Source of the DNA: an uncultured Oscillospiraceae bacterium
Lineage (GTDB): Bacteria; Bacillota; Clostridia; Oscillospirales; Acutalibacteraceae
Reading direction: 5' to 3'
Length of the DNA: 64,000 nucleotides
Assembly (NCBI GenBank): GCA_900549775.1
Contig: URPR01000001.1
Coordinates: 1 to 64,000 of the forward strand
Below, in pieces: positions 9,100 through 17,127 of this stretch. How positions within the stretch are numbered: the first letter of the stretch is position 1; the number at the start of each line of letters is the position of its first letter. The position numbers and the translations under genes were made by a program. The notes beneath the pieces were generated by a model. It did no database searches and was not told the DNA's origin. It saw only the letters and a program-made list of their open reading frames with translations.

Positions 9100-9789
9100 A
9101 TGAAGAACAATGTAAAGGTAAAAGAGGCAATCTTAGAAAAGAGAAAAAAATTAAACCTTCCTATTTATTCTACGTTTGAAGAGGTACTAAGTGCTATATC
9201 TCATGGGCTGGGTGCACTGCTGTCGATCGCAGCAATTGTTATTTTAATACGTTCATCTTCATTTAAAGCAAAAACAGTAGTATGTGTTTCAGTGTATTCG
9301 GCAACTTTGTTTATACTGTATATAGTGTCGACTTTATATCACGCGTTGGGCATAAACAAAGCCAAAAAAGTATTTAGAGTTTTAGATCATTGTTCGATTT
9401 TTATTTTAATATCTGGAACTTACACACCAATTTGCCTTTTAATGCTTGGCAATACTGTAGGATGGGTTTTGTTTTCTATAGTGTGGATAGCTGCCGCTAC
9501 CGGAATAGTATTTAATGCAATCGATTTAAAAAGGTTTTCGAAATTATCCATGGCTTGTTACATAGCGATGGGCTGGAGTATAGTTTTCGCGATTAAGCCA
9601 TTGATGTCAGTGATTTCATCTGAACAATTTAAGCTTTTAATTTACGGAGGAGTAGCTTACACTCTCGGGGCTTTGATTTACGGTATAGGCAAAAAAGTGA
9701 AGTATATGCATTCTATATGGCATTTGTTTGTGCTGGCAGGGAGCATATGTCATTTCTTTATGATATTTGATTTTGTAAAGAGCTTGTAG
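9100..9789 (+). CDS. Hemolysin III family (PAQR-type) membrane protein
   Basis: A seven-helix integral membrane protein of the hemolysin III / PAQR superfamily (229 aa from ATG 9100; an in-frame GTG at 9076 is also possible but lacks a ribosome-binding site). Family landmarks are visible: EEVLSAISHGLGAL at the start of helix 1, STLYHAL after helix 2, LDHCSIFILISGTYTP in helix 3, and the C-terminal HSIWHLFVLAGSICHFF. The conserved His and Asp residues form a metal-dependent hydrolase-like site in relatives. The physiological role in bacteria is unsettled, and a lytic role should not be assumed from the name. Confidence 0.85.
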   Translation: MKNNVKVKEAILEKRKKLNLPIYSTFEEVLSAISHGLGALLSIAAIVILIRSSSFKAKTVVCVSVYSATLFILYIVSTLYHALGINKAKKVFRVLDHCSIFILISGTYTPICLLMLGNTVGWVLFSIVWIAAATGIVFNAIDLKRFSKLSMACYIAMGWSIVFAIKPLMSVISSEQFKLLIYGGVAYTLGALIYGIGKKVKYMHSIWHLFVLAGSICHFFMIFDFVKSL

Positions 9790-9842
9790 TTTTATGTTAA
9801 AGGCTTACAGATGCCGAGAATAAAAGTAATTTCAAAAATAGC

Positions 9843-9871
9843 TTGATTTAAAATTTACGATGTTATATAAT
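9843..9871 (+). promoter_or_regulatory. Sigma-A promoter of rpsB-tsf
   Basis: TTGATT, 17-bp spacer, TATAAT. The implied leader is about 90 nt. Confidence 0.8.
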
Positions 9872-9901
9872 AGTAAAGTTAAAATATACACGCTTGGCTT
9901 T

Positions 9902-9959
9902 TTCTTGGTGGCTTTTAAAGCTTGACAGATTTGTAGCTGGGCGGAGGTAAAACCAAGGA
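9902..9959 (+). promoter_or_regulatory. rpsB leader helix that would hide the Shine-Dalgarno
   Basis: In the rpsB leader TTCTTGGT (9902-9909) pairs with ACCAAGGA (9952-9959), an 8-bp helix with one G-U pair. The right arm contains most of the AAGGAGG ribosome-binding site of rpsB. The helix encloses a GC-containing region with smaller hairpin potential. This is the layout expected of an autogenous ribosomal-protein leader, but no protein binding is shown here. Confidence 0.45.
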
Positions 9960-9966
9960 GGAACAT

Positions 9967-10701
9967 ATGTCAGTTATATCTATGAAACAACTTTTAGAAG
10001 CAGGTGTTCATTTTGGACATCAAACGAGAAGATGGAACCCTAAAATGGCGGAGTACATCTTTACGGAGAGAAATGGTATTTACATCATAGACCTACAGAA
10101 AACCGTTAGAAAGCTAGAGCAGGCATACAATTTCGTTCGTGAACTTTCTTCAGAAGGCAAAAATATTTTGTTTGTAGGAACTAAAAAACAAGCTCAAGAT
10201 TCAGTCAAAGAAGAGGCAATTAGAGCTGGAGCTAACTATGTAAATGCACGTTGGCTTGGCGGAATGATGACAAACTTCAAAACCATTAGACATAGAATTA
10301 ACCGCTTGAAACAGTTAAGAGAAATGAAAGAAAATGGCACTTTTGATTTGTTGCCAAAGAAAGAAGTTATTAAGCTAAATTTAGAAATAGAGAAACTTGA
10401 AAAGTTTTTAGGCGGCATAGAAACGATGACATCGCTACCTGGAGCACTGTTTGTGGTGGATCCTAAGAAGGAAAAAATTGCAGTTGCTGAAGCTAAAAAA
10501 TTGGGTATCCCGGTGGTAGCCATTGTAGATACAAACTGTGACCCAGATGAAGTTGATTATGTTATTCCGGGAAATGATGATGCGATCCGTGCAGTTAAGC
10601 TTATTTCCGGCGTTATAGCAAATGCTATCATAGAAGGCAGAGAAGGAAAAATGGGTGCAGCTGCTGAAGACTTAAGCGAAGAGGTTGCAGAATCTGAATA
10701 A
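9967..10701 (+). CDS. rpsB: 30S ribosomal protein S2
   Basis: S2 (244 aa) binds late to the 30S subunit near the anti-Shine-Dalgarno region and is needed to recruit S1-type functions. The sequence is canonical: [20 protein letters not shown] at the N-terminus, then [19 protein letters not shown], and VVDPKKE near the middle. It is followed after an attenuator-like hairpin by tsf, the usual partner. The promoter and possible self-regulatory leader lie just upstream. Confidence 0.98.
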   Translation: MSVISMKQLLEAGVHFGHQTRRWNPKMAEYIFTERNGIYIIDLQKTVRKLEQAYNFVRELSSEGKNILFVGTKKQAQDSVKEEAIRAGANYVNARWLGGMMTNFKTIRHRINRLKQLREMKENGTFDLLPKKEVIKLNLEIEKLEKFLGGIETMTSLPGALFVVDPKKEKIAVAEAKKLGIPVVAIVDTNCDPDEVDYVIPGNDDAIRAVKLISGVIANAIIEGREGKMGAAAEDLSEEVAESE

Positions 10702-10718
10702 TTTTTCTTTGAGTAAAT

Positions 10719-10745
10719 AGCCCGCGCGTTTGCTCGGGCTTTTTC
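10719..10745 (+). terminator. Terminator/attenuator between rpsB and tsf
   Basis: A 6-bp GC-rich stem AGCCCG/CGGGCT (10719-10724 with 10735-10740) followed by TTTTCTT. No separate tsf promoter is obvious, so partial read-through is likely. Confidence 0.75.
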
Positions 10746-10770
10746 TTAATAATATTTAGGAGGAACAATT

Positions 10771-11685
10771 ATGGCTTTTACAGCAAGTGATGTTAAAAAC
10801 TTAAGAGAAAAAACCGGTTGCGGTATGATGGATTGTAAAAAAGCTTTGACTGAATCTAATGGAGATATGGACAAGGCTATAGACTTTTTGAGGGAGAAGG
10901 GGCTAGCAGCAGCTACTAAGAAATCAGGAAGGATTGCAGCTGAGGGTGTAGCTTATGCATGCACAAACGCAGAAGGCAATGTTGGTGTTGTTATAGAAGT
11001 AAACGCTGAAACTGACTTTGTCGCGAAAAACGCTGAGTTTAATAACTTTGTAGAGACTTGTGCTAAAACAGTTATAGAGAAAAATCCTCAAACAGTTGAA
11101 GAATTAATGACTTGCAAAGCTAGCGGGAGTGACTTAACGGTTGAAGACTTAGTAAGAGAAAAAATTCTTACGATCGGTGAAAATATCAAAGTAAGACGTT
11201 TTAAACGTTTTGAAGGCGTAGTTTCAACGTACATCCATGCAAATGGCAGAATAGGTGTTATGGTTGCGTTTGATGTAGATAGCGAAGTTGCTAAAAAAGA
11301 TGAGTTTAAATCTTATGCAAAAGATATAGCTATGCAAGTGGCTGCGGTTAACCCTAGCTACTTAAATAAAGATGCAGTTCCTGCTGATGTGCTGGAACAT
11401 GAAAAGAAAATCTTGACTGAACAAGTCATGAATGACGGCAAACCGGCTAGTGTTGCAGAAAAGATAGTTATGGGTAGGATAGGAAAGTTCTACAAGGAAA
11501 ATTGTTTGGTTGACCAGGTGTTTGTGAAGGATAGTAACTTGTCTGTTGACCAGTATACGAAACAAGTGTCAAAAAACCTTAGTGCAGATATTAAAATTTC
11601 TGACTTTGTAAGGTTTGAAAAAGGAGAAGGTCTAGAAAAGAGAGAAGATAATTTTGCAGATGAAGTTGCAAGTATGATAAAATAG
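10771..11685 (+). CDS. tsf: Translation elongation factor Ts
   Basis: EF-Ts (304 aa) is the nucleotide exchange factor of EF-Tu. The N-terminal UBA-like domain (VKNLREKTGCGMMDCKKAL) and the EF-Tu contact motif ETDFVAKN are intact, followed by a tandem core domain. AGGAGG sits 7 nt before the ATG. In many Firmicutes pyrH and frr follow; here the gene ends in a cloverleaf element and a convergent nhaC-type gene instead. Confidence 0.98.
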   Translation: MAFTASDVKNLREKTGCGMMDCKKALTESNGDMDKAIDFLREKGLAAATKKSGRIAAEGVAYACTNAEGNVGVVIEVNAETDFVAKNAEFNNFVETCAKTVIEKNPQTVEELMTCKASGSDLTVEDLVREKILTIGENIKVRRFKRFEGVVSTYIHANGRIGVMVAFDVDSEVAKKDEFKSYAKDIAMQVAAVNPSYLNKDAVPADVLEHEKKILTEQVMNDGKPASVAEKIVMGRIGKFYKENCLVDQVFVKDSNLSVDQYTKQVSKNLSADIKISDFVRFEKGEGLEKREDNFADEVASMIK

Positions 11686-11691
11686 CTTAAA

Positions 11692-11796
11692 GGGCGCAGC
11701 CCGCATAAACAGGAGTCGGATGAAATCCGACTCCTGTTTATGTTATATGACCTAACGGTCATATAGATTGATTTTCAATCAATCCGGGCTGCGCCC
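11692..11796. repeat. Cloverleaf inverted-repeat element, copy 1
   Basis: The outer stem is a perfect 12-bp inverted repeat (11692-11703 with 11785-11796; left arm GGGCGCAGCCCG). It encloses three perfect hairpins packed end to end: 11704-11742 (18 bp, loop GAA), 11744-11765 (9 bp, loop TAAC) and 11766-11784 (8 bp, loop TTC). Only base 11743 is unpaired at the junction. It lies between the convergent tsf and nhaC-type genes. It could act as a bidirectional terminator, a structured RNA, or a single-strand-folding mobile element. Three further copies of the architecture occur in this window. Confidence 0.85.
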
Positions 11797-11810
11797 ACTC
11801 CTGTCTGCTT

Positions 11811-13316
11811 TTAAAAACTTTTCCTAAACACTTTTATAACAAATAAGGTTAAATACAATATGGCAATTGATATAGCCAGCACTATAAACGGATTTCGGAT
11901 AAACCCAGCCAATATGAACCCTGAAGCGCTGATACAGGCAATCAATAGCGCATATGGAAGTTTAGTGGATATGTGATTTATGACACTGCACTTTGTACCG
12001 GTTGCGGCCATGATTGTAGTATCAGAAATGGGAGAAACGTGGTCTCCAAAAACAGAACCAGCAAGAACAGCGGCGATTGTTATGACTAGAAGTTCGTTGT
12101 CTGGAGGAAATAAGGGATATGCGATAGGAATGAACATAGCAAAAGTACCCCAAGATGTCCCGGTAGAGAAAGATAAAATAGCGGCTAAAATAAAAATTAT
12201 CACAGGTATAAAAGCAGAAGAAGCGGCATGATTTTTTACAATACTTGAAATGAATATTCCGGCTTTTAAATAATCTTGAGTTATATTTCCTAGTGTCCAA
12301 GCCATAGCTAAGACTATAATAGCAGAAGACATTTCTTTGAATCCTTCGGCGATTGACCCTACAAAATCTTTGAATGAAATAACTTTTCTAGGGACGTATA
12401 TAATTGAAGTGATTATTAAAGACACGAACGATCCCATTAATAATCCCTTAGATGAGTTACAGTGCGAAAATGCTTCTAATATGCTTACATTACCGTTTAA
12501 TATACCACCTGTATATAAAAGGCCCAAAACGCAACAGATGATTAAACTTAATATTGGAGCTATTAAATCGAAAACTTTACCTCTTTTGTTTTCAATATGT
12601 ACTTCCTCACTGAACTCTTCAACACCGGAAGACGTTAAGTCTCCATTCATGGCATTGGTTTCGTGCTTTAGCATAGAGGAAAAATCTATGTTAAACAATG
12701 ACACAGTTATCACCATTATAATAGTCAATATAGCGTAAATATTATATGGAATAGTTCTTATGAAAAAGCTAAATCCATCTTGAGCACCGCTTTCAGTTAA
12801 AGAGCTTGAAATTGCGGCAGTCCAACTAGACAATGGTATAAGTATACACATGGGAACGGCCGTAGAATCAACGACATATGCAAGTTTAGCTCTAGAAACT
12901 TTATTTTTATCTGTTATAGGTCTCATGACATGCCCTGTAGTTAAGCAACTAAAATAATCGTCTATAAACAACATACTTGCAAAAAAGAAGGTAGATAAAA
13001 GTGCAGTTTTTTTATTTTTTATTTTTTTGCTGGCCCATTTACCATATGCTGTGGAAGCTCCCGACTTGGTAACAAGTACGACAATAGTACCTAATATGAT
13101 GAGAAACAGAACGATTCGTATGTTGGTACCACCGCCATATATACTTTCGGTCATTACGGTGAAGATCATATCGATAGTTTCTAGAACATTAAAGTTTGTA
13201 AAAAGTAAAGCACCTACTATTATTCCGGAAAAAAGAGAAATATAAACTTCCTTTGTAATGAGAGATAGCACAATGGCTACTATAGGTGGCAATAGAGCCC
13301 AAAAAGTACATTGCAT
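11811..13316 (-). CDS. NhaC-family Na+/H+ antiporter, lysine-riboswitch controlled
   Basis: A 501-aa polytopic membrane protein of the NhaC family, with 11-12 hydrophobic segments and the conserved stretches FIDDYFSCLTTG, MRPITDKN, VVDSTAVPMCILIPLSSW and GDHVSPISDTT. NhaC relatives exchange Na+ for H+ or an organic anion or amino acid. The gene sits behind a complete lysine riboswitch and terminator, and such riboswitches are known on nhaC-type genes in Firmicutes, so lysine import or lysine-linked exchange is the best guess. ATG 13316 follows GAGGTG. The gene is convergent with tsf. Confidence 0.88.
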   Translation of the reverse strand: MQCTFWALLPPIVAIVLSLITKEVYISLFSGIIVGALLFTNFNVLETIDMIFTVMTESIYGGGTNIRIVLFLIILGTIVVLVTKSGASTAYGKWASKKIKNKKTALLSTFFFASMLFIDDYFSCLTTGHVMRPITDKNKVSRAKLAYVVDSTAVPMCILIPLSSWTAAISSSLTESGAQDGFSFFIRTIPYNIYAILTIIMVITVSLFNIDFSSMLKHETNAMNGDLTSSGVEEFSEEVHIENKRGKVFDLIAPILSLIICCVLGLLYTGGILNGNVSILEAFSHCNSSKGLLMGSFVSLIITSIIYVPRKVISFKDFVGSIAEGFKEMSSAIIVLAMAWTLGNITQDYLKAGIFISSIVKNHAASSAFIPVIIFILAAILSFSTGTSWGTFAMFIPIAYPLFPPDNELLVITIAAVLAGSVFGDHVSPISDTTIMAATGTKCSVINHISTKLPYALLIACISASGFILAGFIRNPFIVLAISIAILYLTLFVIKVFRKSF

Positions 13317-13329
13317 AAATTTTTACACC

Positions 13330-13389
13330 TCAAAAATTAAAATAAAAATAAGATTCCACATTTATAGGTACATTATCGTGGAATCTTAT
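13330..13389 (-). terminator. Lysine-riboswitch expression-platform terminator
   Basis: On the minus strand: a 12-bp stem (13348-13359 with 13378-13389) with an 18-nt loop, then a long T-rich run (complement of AAAATTAAAATAAAAAT). It lies between the aptamer and the nhaC-type start, as expected for lysine-dependent termination. Confidence 0.85.
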
Positions 13390-13430
13390 GCTATCTTCAT
13401 TATAATTGAATTCTTGCAAGACCATTTACT

Positions 13431-13604
13431 TCAAACGAATAGCACTCCACAGTAACGTGACAGTTTATTACATATTCTGCAATAAACCAGCAATGATGTA
13501 TTATGTGACACATCAAAACTTCGGCAACAATTCCGTTCAACCACGCTGCCCACATAAGCAAACCCGCATAGTCTACTATTAATTATTGCGCCTCTATCGT
13601 AGTA
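13431..13604 (-). promoter_or_regulatory. Lysine riboswitch (L box)
   Basis: On the minus strand the conserved L-box segments appear in order: ATAGAGGCGCAA, AGTAGAC, TTGCCGAAG, CTGTCACG and TGTGGAGTGCTAT. The 5' and 3' ends pair to form P1. It is about 174 nt and is followed by the terminator above and then the NhaC-type gene. Lysine binding is expected to favour termination. Confidence 0.92.
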
Positions 13605-13621
13605 GATATTAATTTTCTAAT

Positions 13622-13650
13622 ATAATACAATGGATGTTAAGTTTTGTCAA
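13622..13650 (-). promoter_or_regulatory. Sigma-A promoter of the riboswitch-nhaC unit
   Basis: On the minus strand: consensus TTGACA, 17-bp spacer, TATTAT. Confidence 0.85.
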
Positions 13651-13678
13651 GAGATATATTATATAAAAATTTAAAGTA

Positions 13679-13707
13679 TTGATTAATTATTTTAGCTATG
13701 ATAAAAT
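13679..13707 (+). promoter_or_regulatory. Promoter of the USP-like gene
   Basis: TTGATT, 17-bp spacer, TAAAAT, 21 bp before ATG 13729. The short leader carries AAAGGAG. Confidence 0.65.
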
Positions 13708-13728
13708 TATTTAAAGGAGTGATTTTAT

Positions 13729-15258
13729 ATGGATAAAAAATTTTTGAAGTTAACAAAAGCTTTATCTGAGGATAATCAATTTGTGCGTGATTTTGCTAAT
13801 GCAAAGAATATAGATAAAAAATTTGAAATAGTGAAAAATGAAGGCTTCGACTGCAGCGTAGATGAGTTTAAGAATTTTGTGGATTTGCTAGAAAAAGCTT
13901 ACAATTTGCGAAATGAAGTATCAGACGATGAAATGACATTAGTATCAGGAGGAGCAAATATGAAAACAAAACTAGCAGCTTTAGCGTTGTTAGGGGTAAC
14001 GATTTTTGGTACAAGCGCTAATCCTATCGGTGGTATTGAAATATATGATGGCAATACTATGTCGCCTGGCAGTGGTGAAGGAAAAGATGAAATTAATTTG
14101 AGCACGATAACACAGGAGATTGAAGAATTACGCAATGTAATAGAAGTTTTAAATAAAGAAAAATTTGAGATAGAAAATAGAAACCTGGGCGCAAGCGATG
14201 AGGAAGCAGCCATAAGACTAAGTGAAATAGAAGAGCAAATTAGGTTAGCCCGGATATCGTTGAATGAATATTTAAATACTCAAGAGGCTATGGAACAATC
14301 TATGAAAAAAACTTTTATAGAAAGTGAAATAGAATCTTCTAAAAAGCAGACTGAACGCCTGAAGGGCATAAGGAATTTAGGAAATTCTTGCTTTTTAAAT
14401 ACAGCACTTCAAATTCTGGCTAACGCTAATTCTTCGGATGGAAGACCATTTGAAGATGTGTTTACAGGAAAAATGGGTTTTGCTATTAGGAATTATGATA
14501 TGCACGCATATACTGCTAAAAATTGTCCGACTTTGTATGGCATTTTATTGTTTTTTAATTCAAAATTTGATGAGTCTAAAAGAGTAATTGAAAGAGCGAA
14601 AATGGAGGAAGTTATTAAATATTTAAATATGCATGACCCTAATAATAAAATTTATGAAGGCTATCAGGAAGATTCTACGGAAGCTTTGCAGAGAATATTA
14701 GAGAGAGCTATAGAAGAGTTAGACGAAGCTAAAAATGATCAAACTCTGTCTCCTGAAGATAGGAACAACTTTAAAAATTTAAGGGACTCTATATTTTTAA
14801 CATTTGGTTTTAACAGCGATGACAAAGAGAACAAATTAGTAGCAAATGGGTTCATATGCCCAGGACAAGCAATTCCCGAAGAAAAGTTAAAAAGTGATCA
14901 ACCTCTTAGTTTAGAAGAAACTTTAAATACAGACTTAATTTTAGGGGAATTACCGAAAAATCTTATAGTACAATTACCAAGAAAATCTTTTGAAAAAGGA
15001 AGACAAATAAAACTGCAAAACCCAATAAATATTCCGGAATTTTTAGATGTAAATGGGAAAACGTACATGATTAAAAACATATCTATGCATGAAGGAGGAG
15101 CTACTAGTGGACACTACTATTCTTACACTAGGATGGGAGATAAATGGTATAAGTTAAATGATAGCGTAGTAGAGGAATGCAAAGAAGGTTCGGGCATTTT
15201 AGATCAAGAAAATGTTCGAAGAAATGCTACAAATGTAGTGTATGAATCGTTAGGCTAA
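13729..15258 (+). CDS. Ubiquitin-specific-protease-like enzyme with Nif11-type double-glycine leader
   Basis: A 509-aa protein with an unusual domain order. Residues 1-75 resemble a Nif11-type RiPP leader: helical, with FANAKN..KKFEIVKNEGFD, an acidic tail SDDEMTLV and a double-glycine site SGG (73-75). Residues 78-98 form a Sec-like signal (MKTK, hydrophobic core, GTSA). About residues 115-212 are a charged coiled coil. From 213 on comes a C19/USP-fold peptidase with the Cys box GIRNLGNSCFLNTALQ (Cys221), the His box GGATSGHYYSYTR (His462) and W-Y-K-L-N-D (Asn477/Asp478), so all catalytic elements are present. USPs remove ubiquitin in eukaryotes; bacteria lack ubiquitin, so an exported effector is likely (inference). 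The gene has its own promoter. Confidence 0.85.
   Translation: MDKKFLKLTKALSEDNQFVRDFANAKNIDKKFEIVKNEGFDCSVDEFKNFVDLLEKAYNLRNEVSDDEMTLVSGGANMKTKLAALALLGVTIFGTSANPIGGIEIYDGNTMSPGSGEGKDEINLSTITQEIEELRNVIEVLNKEKFEIENRNLGASDEEAAIRLSEIEEQIRLARISLNEYLNTQEAMEQSMKKTFIESEIESSKKQTERLKGIRNLGNSCFLNTALQILANANSSDGRPFEDVFTGKMGFAIRNYDMHAYTAKNCPTLYGILLFFNSKFDESKRVIERAKMEEVIKYLNMHDPNNKIYEGYQEDSTEALQRILERAIEELDEAKNDQTLSPEDRNNFKNLRDSIFLTFGFNSDDKENKLVANGFICPGQAIPEEKLKSDQPLSLEETLNTDLILGELPKNLIVQLPRKSFEKGRQIKLQNPINIPEFLDVNGKTYMIKNISMHEGGATSGHYYSYTRMGDKWYKLNDSVVEECKEGSGILDQENVRRNATNVVYESLG
13947..13962 (+). promoter_or_regulatory. Internal Shine-Dalgarno and second ATG inside the USP-like gene
   Basis: The codons for the leader's SGG spell a perfect AGGAGG (13947-13952), 7 nt before an in-frame ATG at 13960. 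A product from that ATG (Met78, 432 aa) would begin directly with the signal peptide and lack the Nif11-like part. Either dual starts exist or the match is a consequence of TCA-GGA-GGA codon choice. Confidence 0.5.
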
Positions 15259-15295
15259 TCGATAAAAATAAGTTTTTATAAAAAGGACTGTTTAC

Positions 15296-15667
15296 ATGAT
15301 ACTAGTTGGAATAGATTCAATAGAAATTGAACGAATAAAAAAAGCTATGACTAACACTCGTTTTTTGCAGAGGTTTTTTGGGAAAGACGAATTTTTACAA
15401 TTAGAGAAAAGAAACTTTAAACCAGAAAGTGTAGCAGCTAACTTTTGTGCTAAGGAAGCCTTTTTGAAAACCTTTGGAAAAGGCTTAGGAGATGTAGAAT
15501 TAAGCAAAATCCAACTTTTAAGAGAAGCCAGTGGAAAACCTTACTTAAAAGTAAATAATGTAGATTTTTTAGAAAAATACAATAAAATAAATTTTTCAGT
15601 AAGTGTAACGCATACGAGAGAAATAGCTACTGTGATTGTTTTGGCGGAGGTTTTGGAAATTGGCTGA
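15296..15667 (+). CDS. acpS: Holo-[acyl-carrier-protein] synthase
   Basis: AcpS (123 aa) transfers 4'-phosphopantetheine from CoA to acyl carrier protein. The magnesium-binding motif GIDSIEIERIKKA is at the N-terminus and the second signature FCAKEAFLKTFGKG in the middle. Length is standard for the trimeric bacterial enzyme. It overlaps the nnrD start by 8 nt, so the two are translationally coupled. AAAGGA precedes the ATG. Confidence 0.95.
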   Translation: MILVGIDSIEIERIKKAMTNTRFLQRFFGKDEFLQLEKRNFKPESVAANFCAKEAFLKTFGKGLGDVELSKIQLLREASGKPYLKVNNVDFLEKYNKINFSVSVTHTREIATVIVLAEVLEIG

Positions 15668-16529
15668 ATTGATAGATATAAATATGGTCAAAAAGAACTT
15701 TAAAGGCCGTGAAAAAGACACAAATAAAGGAACTTTTGGGACTTTGGCTTTGTTTTGCGGTAGCCCTCAAATGACCGGAGCGGCGGTTTTGGCTAGCAGA
15801 GCTGCCATGAGGTCAGGTGTAGGTATGGTAAATTTATTTATTCCCAAATCTATACACTCCATTTTAACTTCACTGATGATAGAACCAGTTTTTACTATTT
15901 TCCATGAAAATGAGCATGGTGTTGTTTCTAAAAGCTGTGCAAATGAAATATTAAAAAAACTTGAAAAGAGCACAGCCTGTCTTGTAGGATGTGGGTTGGG
16001 ACAAAATGAGGACACAAAACAAATAGTATATGAAATTATAAAGAATTATCGAGGACCATTAATAATAGATGCCGATGGAATAAATGCTGTTTCGCAGAAT
16101 ATAGATGTACTAAGGGCAGCAAAAAGTTCGGTTATATTAACTCCGCACCCTGGCGAGATGTCTAGGCTTGTAGATCTCAGTGTTTCTAGTATAAATGAAA
16201 ACCGTGAGCAAGTGGCACTTGACTTTGCACGTGAAAATAATGTTATTGTCGTGCTAAAAGGTTATGAGACTATAGTGGCTTTACCAAACGCGAAGGTTTT
16301 AAAAAATACTACCGGAAACCCGGGCATGTCTACAGCTGGAGCGGGAGACGTTTTAGCAGGAATGATAGGAGCCTTTTTGGCACAGGGTATGGCTCCTGTC
16401 GACTCTGCAATTAGTGGGGTGTTCCTTCATGGTATGGCGGGGGACATTTGTGCGAAGGAATTATCTGAGATAAGTGTTTGTGCAACTGACATTGTAAATA
16501 AGCTGCCTGAAACTTTTTTGAAAATGTAA
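15660..16529 (+). CDS. nnrD: ADP-dependent NAD(P)H-hydrate dehydratase
   Basis: A 289-aa ribokinase-like enzyme that repairs hydrated NAD(P)H. Features: KGTFGTLALFCGSPQMTGAA near the N-terminus, LTPHPGEMSRL, and the anion-hole sequence NPGMSTAGAGDVLAGMI. The epimerase (NnrE) half often fused in other bacteria is absent. Start is TTG 15660, because GGAGG at 15646-15650 is correctly spaced; an earlier in-frame TTG at 15636 would overlap acpS further. The acpS-nnrD pairing is common in Firmicutes. Confidence 0.93.
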   Translation: MAELIDINMVKKNFKGREKDTNKGTFGTLALFCGSPQMTGAAVLASRAAMRSGVGMVNLFIPKSIHSILTSLMIEPVFTIFHENEHGVVSKSCANEILKKLEKSTACLVGCGLGQNEDTKQIVYEIIKNYRGPLIIDADGINAVSQNIDVLRAAKSSVILTPHPGEMSRLVDLSVSSINENREQVALDFARENNVIVVLKGYETIVALPNAKVLKNTTGNPGMSTAGAGDVLAGMIGAFLAQGMAPVDSAISGVFLHGMAGDICAKELSEISVCATDIVNKLPETFLKM

Positions 16530-16545
16530 AATAGAGGGTGGTTTT

Positions 16546-17073
16546 ATGCTTAAAAAAGTAGGAATTATCGGCACTATTTTGCCGGTATTTTTTATTTTAA
16601 CAGCATGCAATTCGACAGTTGCCCCTAGAAGGCATGAACCGGTTTTGGAGTTTTCGGCAAAGATCTGTATAGCTACAGGCGAACAATTTGTGGAAGGAAT
16701 TTTAAAATCTGGTAATAATAGCGGGTTAGAATTTTGCGTAACTTCGCCGGAACAAATAAATGGATTAGTTTTAAAAAAAATAAACTCAGAAAATGCTGTA
16801 AGTTTCAAAGGACTAGAGATGAAAACAAATGAAAATAAATTACCGGATAGCTCGTTTTTCTTAGTCTTAGGAGAAGTTCTGGAAAGTCTGAGCGATAACA
16901 ACAATTATAATTTTATTTCTACGGAGAATACAATATCTACTCTTTCTGGCAAATGCAAAACGAGTGGCAACTATGAAGTACAAATTTACGATTCAAGCGG
17001 ATACATAAAAGAAATTAAAGTTCCGTCAAAAAATTTAGTAATCAGCTTTTCTGAATTTAAAGAAAATGGATAA
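16546..17073 (+). CDS. Putative lipoprotein (175 aa)
   Basis: The N-terminus is a lipoprotein signal (MLKKVGIIG, hydrophobic core, lipobox LTAC with Cys21). The mature part, about 155 residues, looks beta-rich with two further cysteines and no motif I recognise. Ribosome-binding site AGGGTGG. It follows nnrD after 16 nt and precedes pdaA by about 50 nt, so it may belong to the same envelope-linked transcript. Confidence 0.75.
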   Translation: MLKKVGIIGTILPVFFILTACNSTVAPRRHEPVLEFSAKICIATGEQFVEGILKSGNNSGLEFCVTSPEQINGLVLKKINSENAVSFKGLEMKTNENKLPDSSFFLVLGEVLESLSDNNNYNFISTENTISTLSGKCKTSGNYEVQIYDSSGYIKEIKVPSKNLVISFSEFKENG

Positions 17074-17127
17074 TTTAAATCTTAAATTATGAAAAATTAA
17101 AAAATAAACAGTTAGGTGGAGAATAGA

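Noticed and set aside
11980..12738. Plus-strand open frames inside the nhaC-type gene
   Set aside because: They are antisense shadows of a strongly conserved membrane protein with a riboswitch and promoter on the other strand.
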